A stretch of DNA of 64,000 nucleotides from Gammaproteobacteria bacterium (GTDB taxonomy: Bacteria > Pseudomonadota > Gammaproteobacteria > Burkholderiales > Burkholderiaceae_B). Under the pieces are notes generated by a model. That model saw only the letters and a program-made list of their open reading frames with translations, searched no databases and was not told the origin of the DNA. The position numbers and the translations under genes were made by a program. Each line of letters begins with the position of its first letter. Positions within the stretch are counted from its first letter, which is position 1. The DNA is taken from NCBI GenBank assembly GCA_018815245.1, contig JAHIXK010000010.1, positions 310,001-374,000 of the forward strand. The letters are read 5' to 3'. Positions 29,420-38,846 of this stretch are shown in pieces.

Positions 29420-30016
29420 ATGTTCAAGCAGTTATCAATAACGGCAGTGGGTGGCGCACTGGCGCTGGGCATGTTGGGTGCAGCGCATGCGGCGGTTGAT
29501 ACCTACATGGTAGACCCAAGCCACACTTACCCTTCTTTTGAAGCCGACCACCTTGGCGGTTTGTCCCTGTGGCGTGGCAAATTTGAAAAAACCAAGGGCA
29601 CCTTGACCCTGGACCGTGTCAACAAAACCGGGACGGTTGACATTGAAATTGATGCCAACAGTCTGGACTTCGGCCATGGAAAAATGAATGAAGAGGCCAA
29701 AGGTGTGAACATGTTTGATGTGGAGGCGCACCCCACCATTGCCTACAAGGCGAACAAAATTCGTTTTGAGGGTGACAAGCCTGTGGAGGTGTTGGGTGAT
29801 TTGACCCTGAAGGGTATTACCAAGCCCGTGCCGTTGAAAATAAATACTTTCAAGTGCATGATGCACCCCATGAAAAAAGCCGAGGTGTGTGGCGCCGATG
29901 CAGTGGCTGAATTCAAGCGCACGGATTTTGACTTGGGTTATGCCGTGGACCGTGGTTTTTTTCCGGAAGTGAAAGTTCTGATTACCATTGAAGCGGTGAA
30001 GCAGCCGAAGCAATGA
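29420..30016 (+). CDS. YceI family periplasmic protein (second copy)
   Basis: A 198-residue secreted YceI protein: signal peptide ending AAHAA near residue 25, then DPSHTYPSFEADHLGGLSLWRGKF, the family N-terminus, and GDLTLKGITKPVPL. Unlike the first copy it contains two cysteines (KCMMHPMKKAEVCGAD) in the position common to E. coli-like YceI. AAGGAG-type sequence (GGAGCAAAGG) precedes its ATG. The stop overlaps the next start by 4 bp. Confidence 0.92.
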   Translation: MFKQLSITAVGGALALGMLGAAHAAVDTYMVDPSHTYPSFEADHLGGLSLWRGKFEKTKGTLTLDRVNKTGTVDIEIDANSLDFGHGKMNEEAKGVNMFDVEAHPTIAYKANKIRFEGDKPVEVLGDLTLKGITKPVPLKINTFKCMMHPMKKAEVCGADAVAEFKRTDFDLGYAVDRGFFPEVKVLITIEAVKQPKQ

Positions 30017-31275
30017 GATCATTTAACACCCTCTCGAATATTGCACCAAGACTGATTCGAGCTGATGGCGCACATGTGCTACGGCAAGCTGTAAAGGGTC
30101 TTGGCAGTCAGCCCCAGGCGGAAAACCAGTTTGCCAGATCCGCAAGCCAGTTGATGATCCCACTCTTGAGATCTAACCCCTTGGTGCGAGCAGACTTACC
30201 CGCCAAACTCACAGGACAGATCTGCCAGATGAGTTTGCGCAATCTCGGAAGGCTGGGGGGTATCAGAACTTATTCCGACAAGCTGCCCCCCACCAGTTTG
30301 ATTGCTCGATACAAACCGGTTTTGGAAGAAGCGGTTGCCAATCACGAGGAATTGGTTGAGCTGGTTGAGCATGACAATTTTTGTGTCGCCTCGTTTGTGA
30401 TGACGGCATTGAACATGATTCCCGGGGTGTCATCCATTCAATTGGACAACGGCTACTTGATCACCGGGATCAGAGAGACGAGGCGTGTAGAAAATACCAC
30501 CGCACGAATGTATGACCTTCGGGTCCAACCACCCGATAATCTGGGCAGAGCGCGAAAACCATTCGTGTTGTCGATTACAGTTTACAAAGCCGACATGTTC
30601 AATGATGCAAGGCCAGGCAATCTGAAAGTTTTGCTCGGCCTTTGTTCAACTGCAGTCAATATTCACAGAAGCAAATTACCCAGAAAACTGTACGATTCGA
30701 TCAAGGTGTTTAGCCCTGCTTTTCAAGATCTGGGCAAATTGTATTCGTGTATGGGCGTTGTGAAAGAATTGATTTCGTACGGTTATGTGTCAACCCCGGC
30801 AGGATTGTTTGAGGCGATTGGCAATCGACTGAAAGCCGATGAGATTGACCCGGAAGATCATTTTGTACCACCATTGAAGTCTATTTTAATCGAGGCCTTC
30901 AAGGATAGATATCCAGGACATGATCAGGAAATCCAGCGCCTGTTGGGAAATGAAAAACCTCCTCAACAAGCTTTGTTCAGGCATGCAATTGATCACAAAG
31001 GTGGGGCTTACCGTGCCGCCATGAAACTGAATGGTTTTGCAAAGGCCAATCCGAAAGCGGGAATTTCGGCGGTATGCGTAACCCATGCTGACGAACCTGG
31101 AGAGCAGAGATTCTCCATTTTTTATCACCCAAGCCACGTTTGGATTGAACAGAGAAACAATCTGCAAACGGGGGAACTTGAAAGCCGCATTTTTGCAAAA
31201 CCCGGGCAGTTGTCTGAGGCATTGAAACAAAGGGGCGTGAAATCAATCATTTCACAGTCGCTTGGAATGCTTTAA
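30013..31275 (+). CDS. Orphan 420-residue protein coupled to yceI
   Basis: I do not recognise this family. It begins at an ATG overlapping the yceI stop (ATGA). There is no signal peptide or membrane span; the N-terminal 100 residues are basic and helical, the centre contains PFVLSITVYKADMF and the C-terminal third a strand pair near FSIFYHPSHVWIEQRNNLQ that looks like a small beta-domain. It is visibly more A+T-rich than its neighbours, which suggests separate acquisition. The coupling to a periplasmic protein gene may be incidental. It is followed by a terminator. Confidence 0.7.
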   Translation: MRSFNTLSNIAPRLIRADGAHVLRQAVKGLGSQPQAENQFARSASQLMIPLLRSNPLVRADLPAKLTGQICQMSLRNLGRLGGIRTYSDKLPPTSLIARYKPVLEEAVANHEELVELVEHDNFCVASFVMTALNMIPGVSSIQLDNGYLITGIRETRRVENTTARMYDLRVQPPDNLGRARKPFVLSITVYKADMFNDARPGNLKVLLGLCSTAVNIHRSKLPRKLYDSIKVFSPAFQDLGKLYSCMGVVKELISYGYVSTPAGLFEAIGNRLKADEIDPEDHFVPPLKSILIEAFKDRYPGHDQEIQRLLGNEKPPQQALFRHAIDHKGGAYRAAMKLNGFAKANPKAGISAVCVTHADEPGEQRFSIFYHPSHVWIEQRNNLQTGELESRIFAKPGQLSEALKQRGVKSIISQSLGML

Positions 31276-31320
31276 AAATTTGTACCGAAACCAGGCCCAA
31301 GAAACAGACCAACCAGAATT

Positions 31321-31365
31321 CATGCACCGTACGGATTTGAAACCCGCCGGTGCATGGCTTTTATT
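31321..31365. terminator. Terminator between the orphan gene and terC
   Basis: CATGCACCG (31321-31329) pairs with CGGTGCATG (31348-31356) around an inner CGG/CCG stem, followed by CTTTTATT. It lies at the convergent junction and overlaps the last codons of the TerC gene. Confidence 0.75.
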
Positions 31366-32374
31366 AGCGTTGTACGGTGCTGTGTTCCGGTTTGCCTTGC
31401 GTGGTTTCTCCGCGTGTTTTCCAAAGCGAGAACACCACACCACCGGCAATCAGGCCCAAGGTGATGCTCAGTGACAGGGCGGGCGGAAATTTGCCGATGA
31501 AGTTCACCAGGAAAATTTTGCTGCCAATAAACACCAGCACCAAGGCCAGGGCGTACTTCAGGTACTTGAAGCGGTGAATCATCGCGGCCAGGGCAAAGTA
31601 CAGTGCACGCAAACCCAGGATCGCGAAAATATTGCTGGTATACACGATGAACGGGTCGGTGGTGATCGCGAAAATCGCGGGCACGGAATCGACTGCGAAG
31701 ATCAAATCCACAAACTCAATCAACACCAGTGCCAGCAACAGTGGGGTGGCAAAACGTGCCACCTTGCCGGTTTTGGGATCGGCTTCATTGACCACAAAGG
31801 CGTTGCCGCGCAGGCCTTCGGTAACACGCATGCGCTTGCGCAGGAACTTCAGAATGGGATTGCTTTCAATGTCGGGTTCGTGGTCCACCATGAACCACAT
31901 CTTGATGCCTGTGACCACAAGAAAAGCACCGAACAGGTACAACACCCAACTGAATTCTTTCACCAATGCAGCACCCAGGCCAATCATGACGGCACGCAGC
32001 ACGATGACACCCAGGATGCCCCAGAACAACACGCGGTGCTGGTATTGGCGGGGTATGGCGAAGAAGGAGAAGATCATCGCGATGACAAACACATTGTCCA
32101 TCGACAGTGATTTTTCAATCGCAAAGCCAGTGAAGTAGTTCATGCCGCTTTCTGCGCCAAGGTACCACCACACCCATGAACCGAACAGCACTGCGGCGGT
32201 GATGTAGCCGCCGGAAAGCAGCAGGCTTTCTTTCACACCAATTTCCCGATCGTCTTTGTGAAGTACGCCAAGGTCGAAGGTGAGTAGTGCGATCACAATG
32301 CCGACAAACAACACCCAGATCCATGCGGCGGTGCCCAGAAAGTCGGCATGCATGAATTCCATAAAAACGTCCAC
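31364..32374 (-). CDS. TerC family membrane protein (Alx/YgjT-like)
   Basis: A 336-residue integral membrane protein with about nine spans. It belongs to the long TerC group that contains E. coli Alx, implicated in Mn2+ efflux and alkaline-pH response. Family motifs seen are SLSMDNVFVIAMIF and LIEFVDLIFAVDSVPAIFAI, whose aspartates line the proposed metal path. The start is GTG at 32374 with GGGGT upstream; an in-frame ATG at 32362 has poorer context. It is divergent from an NhaR-like regulator. Confidence 0.92.
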   Translation of the reverse strand: MDVFMEFMHADFLGTAAWIWVLFVGIVIALLTFDLGVLHKDDREIGVKESLLLSGGYITAAVLFGSWVWWYLGAESGMNYFTGFAIEKSLSMDNVFVIAMIFSFFAIPRQYQHRVLFWGILGVIVLRAVMIGLGAALVKEFSWVLYLFGAFLVVTGIKMWFMVDHEPDIESNPILKFLRKRMRVTEGLRGNAFVVNEADPKTGKVARFATPLLLALVLIEFVDLIFAVDSVPAIFAITTDPFIVYTSNIFAILGLRALYFALAAMIHRFKYLKYALALVLVFIGSKIFLVNFIGKFPPALSLSITLGLIAGGVVFSLWKTRGETTQGKPEHSTVQR

Positions 32375-32498
32375 TTTGTTACCCCATGAAGATTGAATTG
32401 AACACGGCGCAATGGTGTATTAGTTGTGACTTCGGAAAAATCAGTATTTAATGAAGTGTTACTGCGGTTTTCACGAAGTTAAAATTTGAGGCGTACCC

Positions 32499-33383
32499 AT
32501 GACACTGAACTATCGCCATTTGCATTACTTCTGGATGGTGGCCAAAGAGGGTGGTTTTGCCCGCGCGGCCGAGCGCATGGACATGGCCATTCAAACCATC
32601 AGCGCGCAAGTGCGCGAACTTGAAAAAGACCTGGGCCACCAGCTGTTGAAGCCGGCAGGGCGCGGCGTGGCACTGACCGAGGCCGGGCAAGTGGCCTTTG
32701 CCAAGGCCGAGGAAATTTTCCAGATTGGCCAAAGCCTGCCTGAATTGGTGCGGGCGGTGGCTGGCAAGCCGGTGCTGCATTTCAGGATTGGCCTGTGCGA
32801 TGGCATATCAAAGCTGGCTGTGCATGCCCTGTTAAAGCCGGTGCTTGATACGGAAAATTTGCACCTGACCTGCCATGAAGGCGAGCCCGAGCAGTTGCTG
32901 GCCGAACTGGCCTTGCATCATCTGGATTTTGTGTTTGCCGGGCAACCGCCGCCAGCGAACCCGAATTTGCGGGTGCAAAGCCGCATGCTGATCAGTTCGG
33001 AAGTGGATTGGTATGGCGCGTCGAAATGGGTGAAAAAAAGCCACGTCAATCACTTTCCGCAATGCCTGGCCGAATTGCCGGTGCTGTTGCCCACTGGGCA
33101 TTCAAGGCTGCGGGTGGATTTGAATTACTGGTTCGAGCAGTTGGGCATTGTGCCCCACGTGGTGGGGGAGTTCGAGGACAGTGCTTTGATGTCGGTTTTT
33201 GCCGCGCGCGGTTCAGGCGTGTTTCCGGTCAGCCGTCTGGGTGTATATGACACGGGCACGCTGAGTGGACTTCGCTTGTTGGGGCGGTGCGATGCGGTGC
33301 ACGAGGCAATTCACGGTGTGTGGAATGTAAGGGGCATCGACCACCCGTTGGTGGTCGATCTGCTGGAAAGGCTTGCCGTTTAA
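32499..33383 (+). CDS. LysR-type regulator, NhaR-like
   Basis: A 294-residue LysR protein. The HTH starts LNYRHLHYFWMVAKEGGFARAAE, and the pattern NYxHLxYFWxVxKEG together with GEFEDSALM and a conserved PVLLPTGHSRLR matches NhaR, the Na+/pH-responsive activator of nhaA, rather than generic LysR members. It is divergent from terC, so TerC/Alx-like transport is its likely target. No nhaA is in the window. Confidence 0.85.
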   Translation: MTLNYRHLHYFWMVAKEGGFARAAERMDMAIQTISAQVRELEKDLGHQLLKPAGRGVALTEAGQVAFAKAEEIFQIGQSLPELVRAVAGKPVLHFRIGLCDGISKLAVHALLKPVLDTENLHLTCHEGEPEQLLAELALHHLDFVFAGQPPPANPNLRVQSRMLISSEVDWYGASKWVKKSHVNHFPQCLAELPVLLPTGHSRLRVDLNYWFEQLGIVPHVVGEFEDSALMSVFAARGSGVFPVSRLGVYDTGTLSGLRLLGRCDAVHEAIHGVWNVRGIDHPLVVDLLERLAV

Positions 33384-33387
33384 ACGA

Positions 33388-33984
33388 TCAAGCCGCAGCC
33401 ACCGCCGCTTCAATTTCCGCAAAAGTGCTGGCTTTCACGGGGTCAATCACGGGGATGCCCATTTGTCGCGCAATTTGTGTTGAGGAAAACAGGCCCACGA
33501 CCCGCATGCTGCCAGTGCGGTTGTCCACCACCAGTGCATGTTGCCGGTTGTGCGCGCGCAGTGTGGCAATAATGTGGCCCACTTCGGCACGCGATACGGC
33601 GCCAAATTCCAGAAACTCCAGGTCGGGAAGGCGCACCATCACATCATGGACGGTCAGTTCTGGCACGGTGCGGTTGCTGGACGATGCTTCCTTGATGGCG
33701 CGTTCACCAGCCAGGTCGTTTGCGGTCAGCAGGCCTTGCAGGTGGCCTTGTTCATTGCGCACAAACAGCAGTTTCACGCCACACACAATCATGGTGGTGC
33801 GGGCTTGTTCCAGTGTTTCGGAGCCTGAAATGCTGACTGGGTGTACACGCCGAAGGTCGGTCATGGCGTCGAAAGCTGGCGAATCGGCGGTCAGCTTCAA
33901 AGGGCGACTGGGATCGCTGACCGTGATGGTGTCAGTGGCCGCTGCGCTGATGTGTTCGAGTGCTTGATAGTGTTGTCTGATCAT
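33388..33984 (-). CDS. CBS-domain protein
   Basis: A 198-residue soluble protein with two CBS motifs: one about residues 45-100 (HPVSISGSETLEQARTTMI... GLLTANDLAGE) and one about 110-185 (VHDVMVRLPDLEFLEF... VVGLFSSTQIARQMG). CBS pairs bind adenine nucleotides and act as energy or ligand sensors. No effector domain is attached, so a partner is likely. It converges on the NhaR-like gene with 4 bp between stops. Confidence 0.88.
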   Translation of the reverse strand: MIRQHYQALEHISAAATDTITVSDPSRPLKLTADSPAFDAMTDLRRVHPVSISGSETLEQARTTMIVCGVKLLFVRNEQGHLQGLLTANDLAGERAIKEASSSNRTVPELTVHDVMVRLPDLEFLEFGAVSRAEVGHIIATLRAHNRQHALVVDNRTGSMRVVGLFSSTQIARQMGIPVIDPVKASTFAEIEAAVAAA

Positions 33985-34102
33985 GTTGAACCCCTGTAGG
34001 ACACAAAATCAGTCTACGCTGCTCGCGAAAAGTTTCAAGTCAGTGAAAGCCCGGAGGAAACAATTGAACACCCGCCTGTTCTGGCGATTGAAGTGCTCAA
34101 GG

Positions 34103-34828
34103 TTATTTGAGCGGGGTGCCCAGCGCATAGGGCAGCAGGTTCATTACTTCCTTGCTGACGCCCATGGCCAAATGGGGGGTGTCAATTTCAAGGTGTTCTA
34201 CGTTGGGGCTGAAGCGGTCAATGCAGGCCTGCCAGCTAACAATCGAATCTTTCTTGCAGTACAGCGCCACGATTGGGCACACAATCGGGTGTTCGAACCG
34301 TTTCAGGGTGCTGTTTTCAATCGATTCCACGTCCAGCCCGCGAATGTCGTAGAAGGCTTTGACTGCGGTGTACTTCGGCCCGCCAATTACGGGGCTGCCA
34401 ATGGTTACGATGCGGCTTACATTTTGTTGCACTTCACGTGCGGCCTCGCGGGCCAGGTAGCCGCCCAAACTCCAGCCCAGCAATTTGATGGGGGCTTGCG
34501 CGGTGTCGGAATGTTCTTTGATGTCGGCAATGACTTGTGGCAACAGTTTGCCTATTTCACCATGGTTGAAACCCGCAGACCAGTGAACGGCTTTGTAGCC
34601 CAGTGAATCGAGATAGCGTTTGATGAATGTCATGCTGCTTGAGCTTGCGCCAAAGCCCGGCAACAGCAACACGGTTTGGCCTTGCCCCACGTTTTTGCGG
34701 GCCAGAAAGCGCCAGCCCACGGCCAGTTTGGCGGCTTCAAATGGGGTTTTTACTTCGCCAAACAACAGGCTCAGTTTGGGTTTGCCGATGGCGTTGCCGT
34801 ATCGTTTCTGGAATTCTGCTTTGTTCAT
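34103..34828 (-). CDS. Alpha/beta hydrolase
   Basis: A 241-residue alpha/beta hydrolase. LLLPGFGASSSS marks the oxyanion-hole loop, GWSLGGYLA contains the nucleophile serine, CKKDSIVSW the likely acid region, and EIDTPHLAMG the histidine. There is no signal peptide. It resembles PGAP1/lipase-type esterases; the substrate is unknown. It is downstream of the SulP gene on the same strand, with a hairpin in the spacer. Confidence 0.85.
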   Translation of the reverse strand: MNKAEFQKRYGNAIGKPKLSLLFGEVKTPFEAAKLAVGWRFLARKNVGQGQTVLLLPGFGASSSSMTFIKRYLDSLGYKAVHWSAGFNHGEIGKLLPQVIADIKEHSDTAQAPIKLLGWSLGGYLAREAAREVQQNVSRIVTIGSPVIGGPKYTAVKAFYDIRGLDVESIENSTLKRFEHPIVCPIVALYCKKDSIVSWQACIDRFSPNVEHLEIDTPHLAMGVSKEVMNLLPYALGTPLK

Positions 34829-34879
34829 GGGGTGTTACAAGGTTGTGTACACCCGAGAAAATACGGCAAGGCGCGGCTG

Positions 34880-34906
34880 CACACAAAGAGGAATTCCTCT
34901 AGTGTG
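34880..34906. other. Long palindrome between SulP and hydrolase genes
   Basis: The core AGAGGAATTCCTCT (34887-34900) is a perfect 14-bp palindrome; flanking CACAC (34880-34884) and GTGTG (34902-34906) extend it. No T-run follows on either strand, so it is more likely an operator or an mRNA-processing hairpin than a terminator. Confidence 0.55.
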
Positions 34907-34915
34907 GTCGCTTGG

Positions 34916-37102
34916 TTATTGGATCAGTGCAAGGCTTTGATTGGCCAGGCGAACGCGCAGGGCCAGTTCGCGGGCCAGGTTGTTGTGCAAAATGTGGCCC
35001 AGTTCGCTGTCGTGCCGAAGCAGCTGATCGAATTGTGCCGTGGGCATGAACAGCAGGCGGCAAGGTGTGTCGGCCCGCACGGTGGCCGAACGGGGTTTGC
35101 GGTCGATCAGTGCCATTTCACCAACCATGCTGCCGGGGCAAAAGCGCATCAGCCTTTCGTTGCTGTGGCCTGTGTGGTGCCAGGCGCTAAGCTGTCCCTG
35201 TTGCAACACATACAAGCCGCAGGGTGCTGCGCCCTCATCGAACAGAGCTTGGCCGGCGGGCAGTTCGGCGCTTTGCCAGTAGCTGGCAAAGGTGTGGGTT
35301 TGCGCTGTGGCCATGTGGTCGCACAGGTGGCTGTCGATCAGGGTTTCCAATGCTTCGGTGGGGGTTGCTGTGCTGTTGTGTTCAAGAAGCAGGTTTTCAA
35401 GGTGCCAGAAGGCATCGTCCACATGGCTGTGAATGGCAATTCCCCGCGCTTTTAAAGTGCGGTGCAAGAGGTTTTCACCGCCCATGGGTGGCTGGGAAAT
35501 GACGGGCAAAACTGCCACCGTGTGGGTGCAATGCAGGCTTTGTTTTATCAGGCGTTCAATGCAGTCGCAGGCGGTGTCGTCGATGTAGCGCAGGTGGGTG
35601 AAATCAAGCACTGTGGTTTGTGCGTTTTCAAGTTCGTCTTGCAGGCGAATGGCAATGGCGGGGGCATTGCCGAAAAACAGATTGCCATCAAAGTGCACCC
35701 AGGCCAGGTGTTCAAAGGCGGTATCCAGTTGCTGGCGGTGTGCACGTGGGCGCATGCTGCGCGACCGCGCGGCGGGGTTGAATTCAATGTTGCGCAAGCC
35801 GCTGCTGGACTGCTGTTGCAAAAAGTAGGCAGCCACGAACAACACCCCCACCAAGGTGCCGATCAGCAGGTTGCTAAGGCCGGTTACCAAAATCATGGTG
35901 AACACCACCCACACTGTAAAACGTTCGGTGGGTGCCATGCGTTTGCGTTGGGCGGGGCGTGCAAACTGTGCAATCAATCGCAGGGTGTTACCTTGAATCA
36001 GAAACAGGGAGCTGATGGCCACTGCGGTGGCCAGAATGTGTAAAGGCAGTTGAGCCAGAATGGGCCAGGTCAGCAACACGAGTGCGGCCAAAAGCACCAT
36101 GTACCAGCCTTCGCTTTGACGGCTTTTTGCACCCACACCCAAGCCCGCGTTGCTTCTGGAAAAGTAGTTGGAACTGGGTAGCGCAAGGGCCAAACCGCAC
36201 AATACGTTCACCACAGCCAGTGTGTTCAGTTCCCGGCGTGTGTTGTGCCGGGTGCCCAGGGCTTGGTCCACCTGCAACATGGATTGCATGCTTTCCAGCA
36301 CCACCAGCAAAGCCAGCACGGCGGCACCCACCAGCACTTGAAGCAGCAGGCCGGGTGTACCCAGCAATAGCGCCGGAAGCTGTTGAATGCTGCTGTAAAG
36401 GCTGGATGCTTGTGCTGCCCACAGGGGGTGTTGGGGCAGCGCAGCCACGGTTTGCACCGGCAGGGTGCCGGGCCAGGCCCATAAAAACAGGGAATGCACG
36501 GCAAAGCCGCAAGCCAGCCCGTACACCAGGCCAAGCGGGTTGGGCCGTATGGCACGGAAATACAGCAACACCGCAGTGGTAATGGCCGACACACCCAGTG
36601 CCACCGGTGAAAACAGGGTGGGTGAATTTGCGGCCTGCAACACGGTGGTGTACACCGCAAAACCCACCATGGCGGGCATCAGCTTCCAGGCTGAAAAAAC
36701 ACCCAGGGTGGTGTTCATGCCGATTAACACCGGGGCGGGAAGAAACTGCATCAATTTGCCCACGCCCTGTTGCTGGGCCAACGCAATGAACGCACCTGCC
36801 AGCGAAATTTCCAGTGCCAGCAGCAACATGAGTTCATTGTGATTGTTGGTGCTTTGCAAAAAGCCCAGTAGCGAACCGGCAACAATCAGCGCGGTTGAAG
36901 AACGCGGCCCGCCAAACTGCACGGGTGCTTTTCCAAATAAGGCACCCAGCAAACCACCCAGCAGCGCACTGGCCAAACCGGCGTAAATACCATAGGTCAA
37001 GCCGGCCTGCCCCAGGGGGGCGAAGGCCAGCATGCCGTAAACAATTGATTGTGCGTAACCACCGAATGCGACCAGTGCGCCCGCTTTAAATTCGGTGTTC
37101 AA
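34916..37102 (-). CDS. SulP (SLC26) permease fused to STAS and cyclic-nucleotide-binding domains
   Basis: A 728-residue inner-membrane protein. Residues about 1-420 form the SulP transporter core (GGPRSSTALIVAGSLLG is the substrate-region motif). A STAS domain follows (about 450-560, with VLDFTHLRYIDDTA), then a cNMP-binding domain (about 600-728) with the phosphate-binding-cassette-like GEMALIDRKPRSATV. SulP-STAS is the usual form for sulfate or bicarbonate transport; the added cNMP domain suggests ligand-gated transport. The TTG start is 6 bp after mmsA and without a clear ribosome-binding site, so translation is probably coupled. Confidence 0.88.
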   Translation of the reverse strand: MNTEFKAGALVAFGGYAQSIVYGMLAFAPLGQAGLTYGIYAGLASALLGGLLGALFGKAPVQFGGPRSSTALIVAGSLLGFLQSTNNHNELMLLLALEISLAGAFIALAQQQGVGKLMQFLPAPVLIGMNTTLGVFSAWKLMPAMVGFAVYTTVLQAANSPTLFSPVALGVSAITTAVLLYFRAIRPNPLGLVYGLACGFAVHSLFLWAWPGTLPVQTVAALPQHPLWAAQASSLYSSIQQLPALLLGTPGLLLQVLVGAAVLALLVVLESMQSMLQVDQALGTRHNTRRELNTLAVVNVLCGLALALPSSNYFSRSNAGLGVGAKSRQSEGWYMVLLAALVLLTWPILAQLPLHILATAVAISSLFLIQGNTLRLIAQFARPAQRKRMAPTERFTVWVVFTMILVTGLSNLLIGTLVGVLFVAAYFLQQQSSSGLRNIEFNPAARSRSMRPRAHRQQLDTAFEHLAWVHFDGNLFFGNAPAIAIRLQDELENAQTTVLDFTHLRYIDDTACDCIERLIKQSLHCTHTVAVLPVISQPPMGGENLLHRTLKARGIAIHSHVDDAFWHLENLLLEHNSTATPTEALETLIDSHLCDHMATAQTHTFASYWQSAELPAGQALFDEGAAPCGLYVLQQGQLSAWHHTGHSNERLMRFCPGSMVGEMALIDRKPRSATVRADTPCRLLFMPTAQFDQLLRHDSELGHILHNNLARELALRVRLANQSLALIQ

Positions 37103-37108
37103 TGGGTG

Positions 37109-38620
37109 TTATTTCGAGGTCGGCATCACGAATTCGGCACCTTTCTCAATGCTGTCGGGCCAGCGCTGCATGATGGATTTCTGGCGGGTGTAAAAGCGTA
37201 CACCTTCTTCGCCGTAGGCGTGCATGTCGCCAAACAGGCTGGCCTTCCAGCCGCCAAATCCATGCCAGGCCATGGGCACGGGAATGGGCACGTTGATGCC
37301 CACCATGCCCACCTGCACCTGGCGGCCGAATTCGCGGGCTACGTTGCCATCGCGGGTGTAGCAGCTAACGCCGTTGCCGTACTGGTGGCTGTTGATCAAA
37401 TCAAGACCCTCGGCAAAGTTGGCCACGCGCACGCAACCCAGCACCGGGCCGAAAATTTCTTCCAGGTAAATGCGCATGTTGGGCTTTACGTTGTCGAACA
37501 AAGTGCCGCCGGTGTAAAAGCCATTTTCGAATCCGGCAGGTTTCTGGCCGCGACCATCCACTACCAGTGTGGCACCTTCGTCCACGCCAATTTGCACGTA
37601 GTCTTCAATGCGCTTGAGGGCTTCGGCGGTAACGATTGGGCCCATTTCGGCGGACAAATCCATGCCGTCGGTTACCTTCAGTGTTTTCAGGCGTGCGGCC
37701 AGTTTGGGAATCAGCTTGTCGCCCACGTCGCCCACCATCACGGCCACGGAAATGGCCATGCAGCGTTCACCCGCACTGCCGTAAGCGGCTCCAATCAAGG
37801 CGTCGGTTACCTGATCCAGATCGGCGTCGGGCATCACCAGCAAGTGGTTTTTCGCGCCGCCCAAGGCTTGTACGCGCTTGCCGTTGCGGGCGCCGGTTTC
37901 ATAGATGAATTTCGCAATGGGGGTGGAACCCACAAAGCTGAGTGCGGCCACATCGGGGTGGTTCAGCAAGGTTTCCACGGCCAGTTTGTCGCCGTGCACC
38001 ACGTTGAAAACGCCGTCGGGCAGGCCTGCTTCTTTCATCAGCCGGGCCATCAGGTTTGCAGCGCTGGGGTCGCGTTCGCTGGGCTTGAGAATAAAGGTGT
38101 TGCCGCAGGCAATGGCCACGGGGAACATCCAGCAAGGCACCATGCAGGGAAAGTTGAACGGCGTAATGCCGGCCACCACGCCAACGGGTTGGCGCAGGGT
38201 CCAGTTGTCGATGTTGGTGGAAACCTGCTCGGTGTAGTCGCCTTTCAACAACTGCGGAATGCCGCAAGCGAATTCAATGATGTCGATACCGCGGCTGACC
38301 TCGCCTTGTGCGTCGGTGAACACTTTGCCGTGTTCAGCCGTGATGATGGCGGCCAGTTCGTCGCGGTGCTGGTTCATCAGCGCCAAGAATTTGTTCATGA
38401 TGCGCGCGCGCTGCAAAGGCGGCTTGTTGGCCCATGCCGGCAGGGCGGCTTTGGCAGCTTCCACGGCCTTGTTGACCGTGGCCACATCGGCCAGTTCAAC
38501 CTGGCGGGCAATTTTGCCCAGCGACGGGTTGAACACATTGGCTGTGCGTGCACCGGGTGTGCTGAGGGTGTTTCCGCCAATGAAGTGGGCGACAGTTTGA
38601 TCGTTTGTGTACGGTTGCAT
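37109..38620 (-). CDS. mmsA: CoA-acylating methylmalonate-semialdehyde dehydrogenase
   Basis: A 503-residue aldehyde dehydrogenase that converts methylmalonate semialdehyde to propionyl-CoA in valine (and inositol) catabolism. The catalytic cysteine is in [14 protein letters not shown], the NAD region in [16 protein letters not shown] and [12 protein letters not shown]; these are MmsA-specific variants (usual ALDHs have a glutamate at the second catalytic site, absent here in favour of [10 protein letters not shown]). Other valine-degradation genes are not in the window. A long open frame on the opposite strand is a shadow. Confidence 0.95.
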   Translation of the reverse strand: MQPYTNDQTVAHFIGGNTLSTPGARTANVFNPSLGKIARQVELADVATVNKAVEAAKAALPAWANKPPLQRARIMNKFLALMNQHRDELAAIITAEHGKVFTDAQGEVSRGIDIIEFACGIPQLLKGDYTEQVSTNIDNWTLRQPVGVVAGITPFNFPCMVPCWMFPVAIACGNTFILKPSERDPSAANLMARLMKEAGLPDGVFNVVHGDKLAVETLLNHPDVAALSFVGSTPIAKFIYETGARNGKRVQALGGAKNHLLVMPDADLDQVTDALIGAAYGSAGERCMAISVAVMVGDVGDKLIPKLAARLKTLKVTDGMDLSAEMGPIVTAEALKRIEDYVQIGVDEGATLVVDGRGQKPAGFENGFYTGGTLFDNVKPNMRIYLEEIFGPVLGCVRVANFAEGLDLINSHQYGNGVSCYTRDGNVAREFGRQVQVGMVGINVPIPVPMAWHGFGGWKASLFGDMHAYGEEGVRFYTRQKSIMQRWPDSIEKGAEFVMPTSK

Positions 38621-38729
38621 GGTTTAAAAGCCTGTTCGGTTTTTTATCTGAAGCTGATTATTGTCGCGCAATCCAGGGGGGTGTTGAATCGGTGCTTACA
38701 CCAAGCTTCCGGATTTTTTTCGCATGGCA

Positions 38730-38753
38730 ATTTACCGGGGTGTGTCGGTAAAT
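38730..38753. promoter_or_regulatory. Inverted repeat between mmsA and the acylase gene
   Basis: ATTTACCG (38730-38737) and CGGTAAAT (38746-38753) flank an 8-bp spacer, in the middle of the divergent promoter region. An operator for an unknown regulator of mmsA or the acylase is likely. Confidence 0.5.
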
Positions 38754-38846
38754 CACTGATTTGCAATCCAATTGCATCCTTCGGCGGTACCAATTACACA
38801 AGGCGCGCCCCGATGCGGGCCAAGAATTAGAACCAAGGAGACAGCA

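Noticed and set aside
32375-32498. Manganese (yybP-ykoY) riboswitch upstream of the TerC/Alx-like gene
   Set aside because: The leader is short and I could not find the conserved paired loops of that class.
37049-38830. 593-codon open frame opposite mmsA
   Set aside because: It is entirely antisense to a well-conserved dehydrogenase, rich in His/Gly/Val/Gln as typical for complementary-strand frames, and has no family motif.
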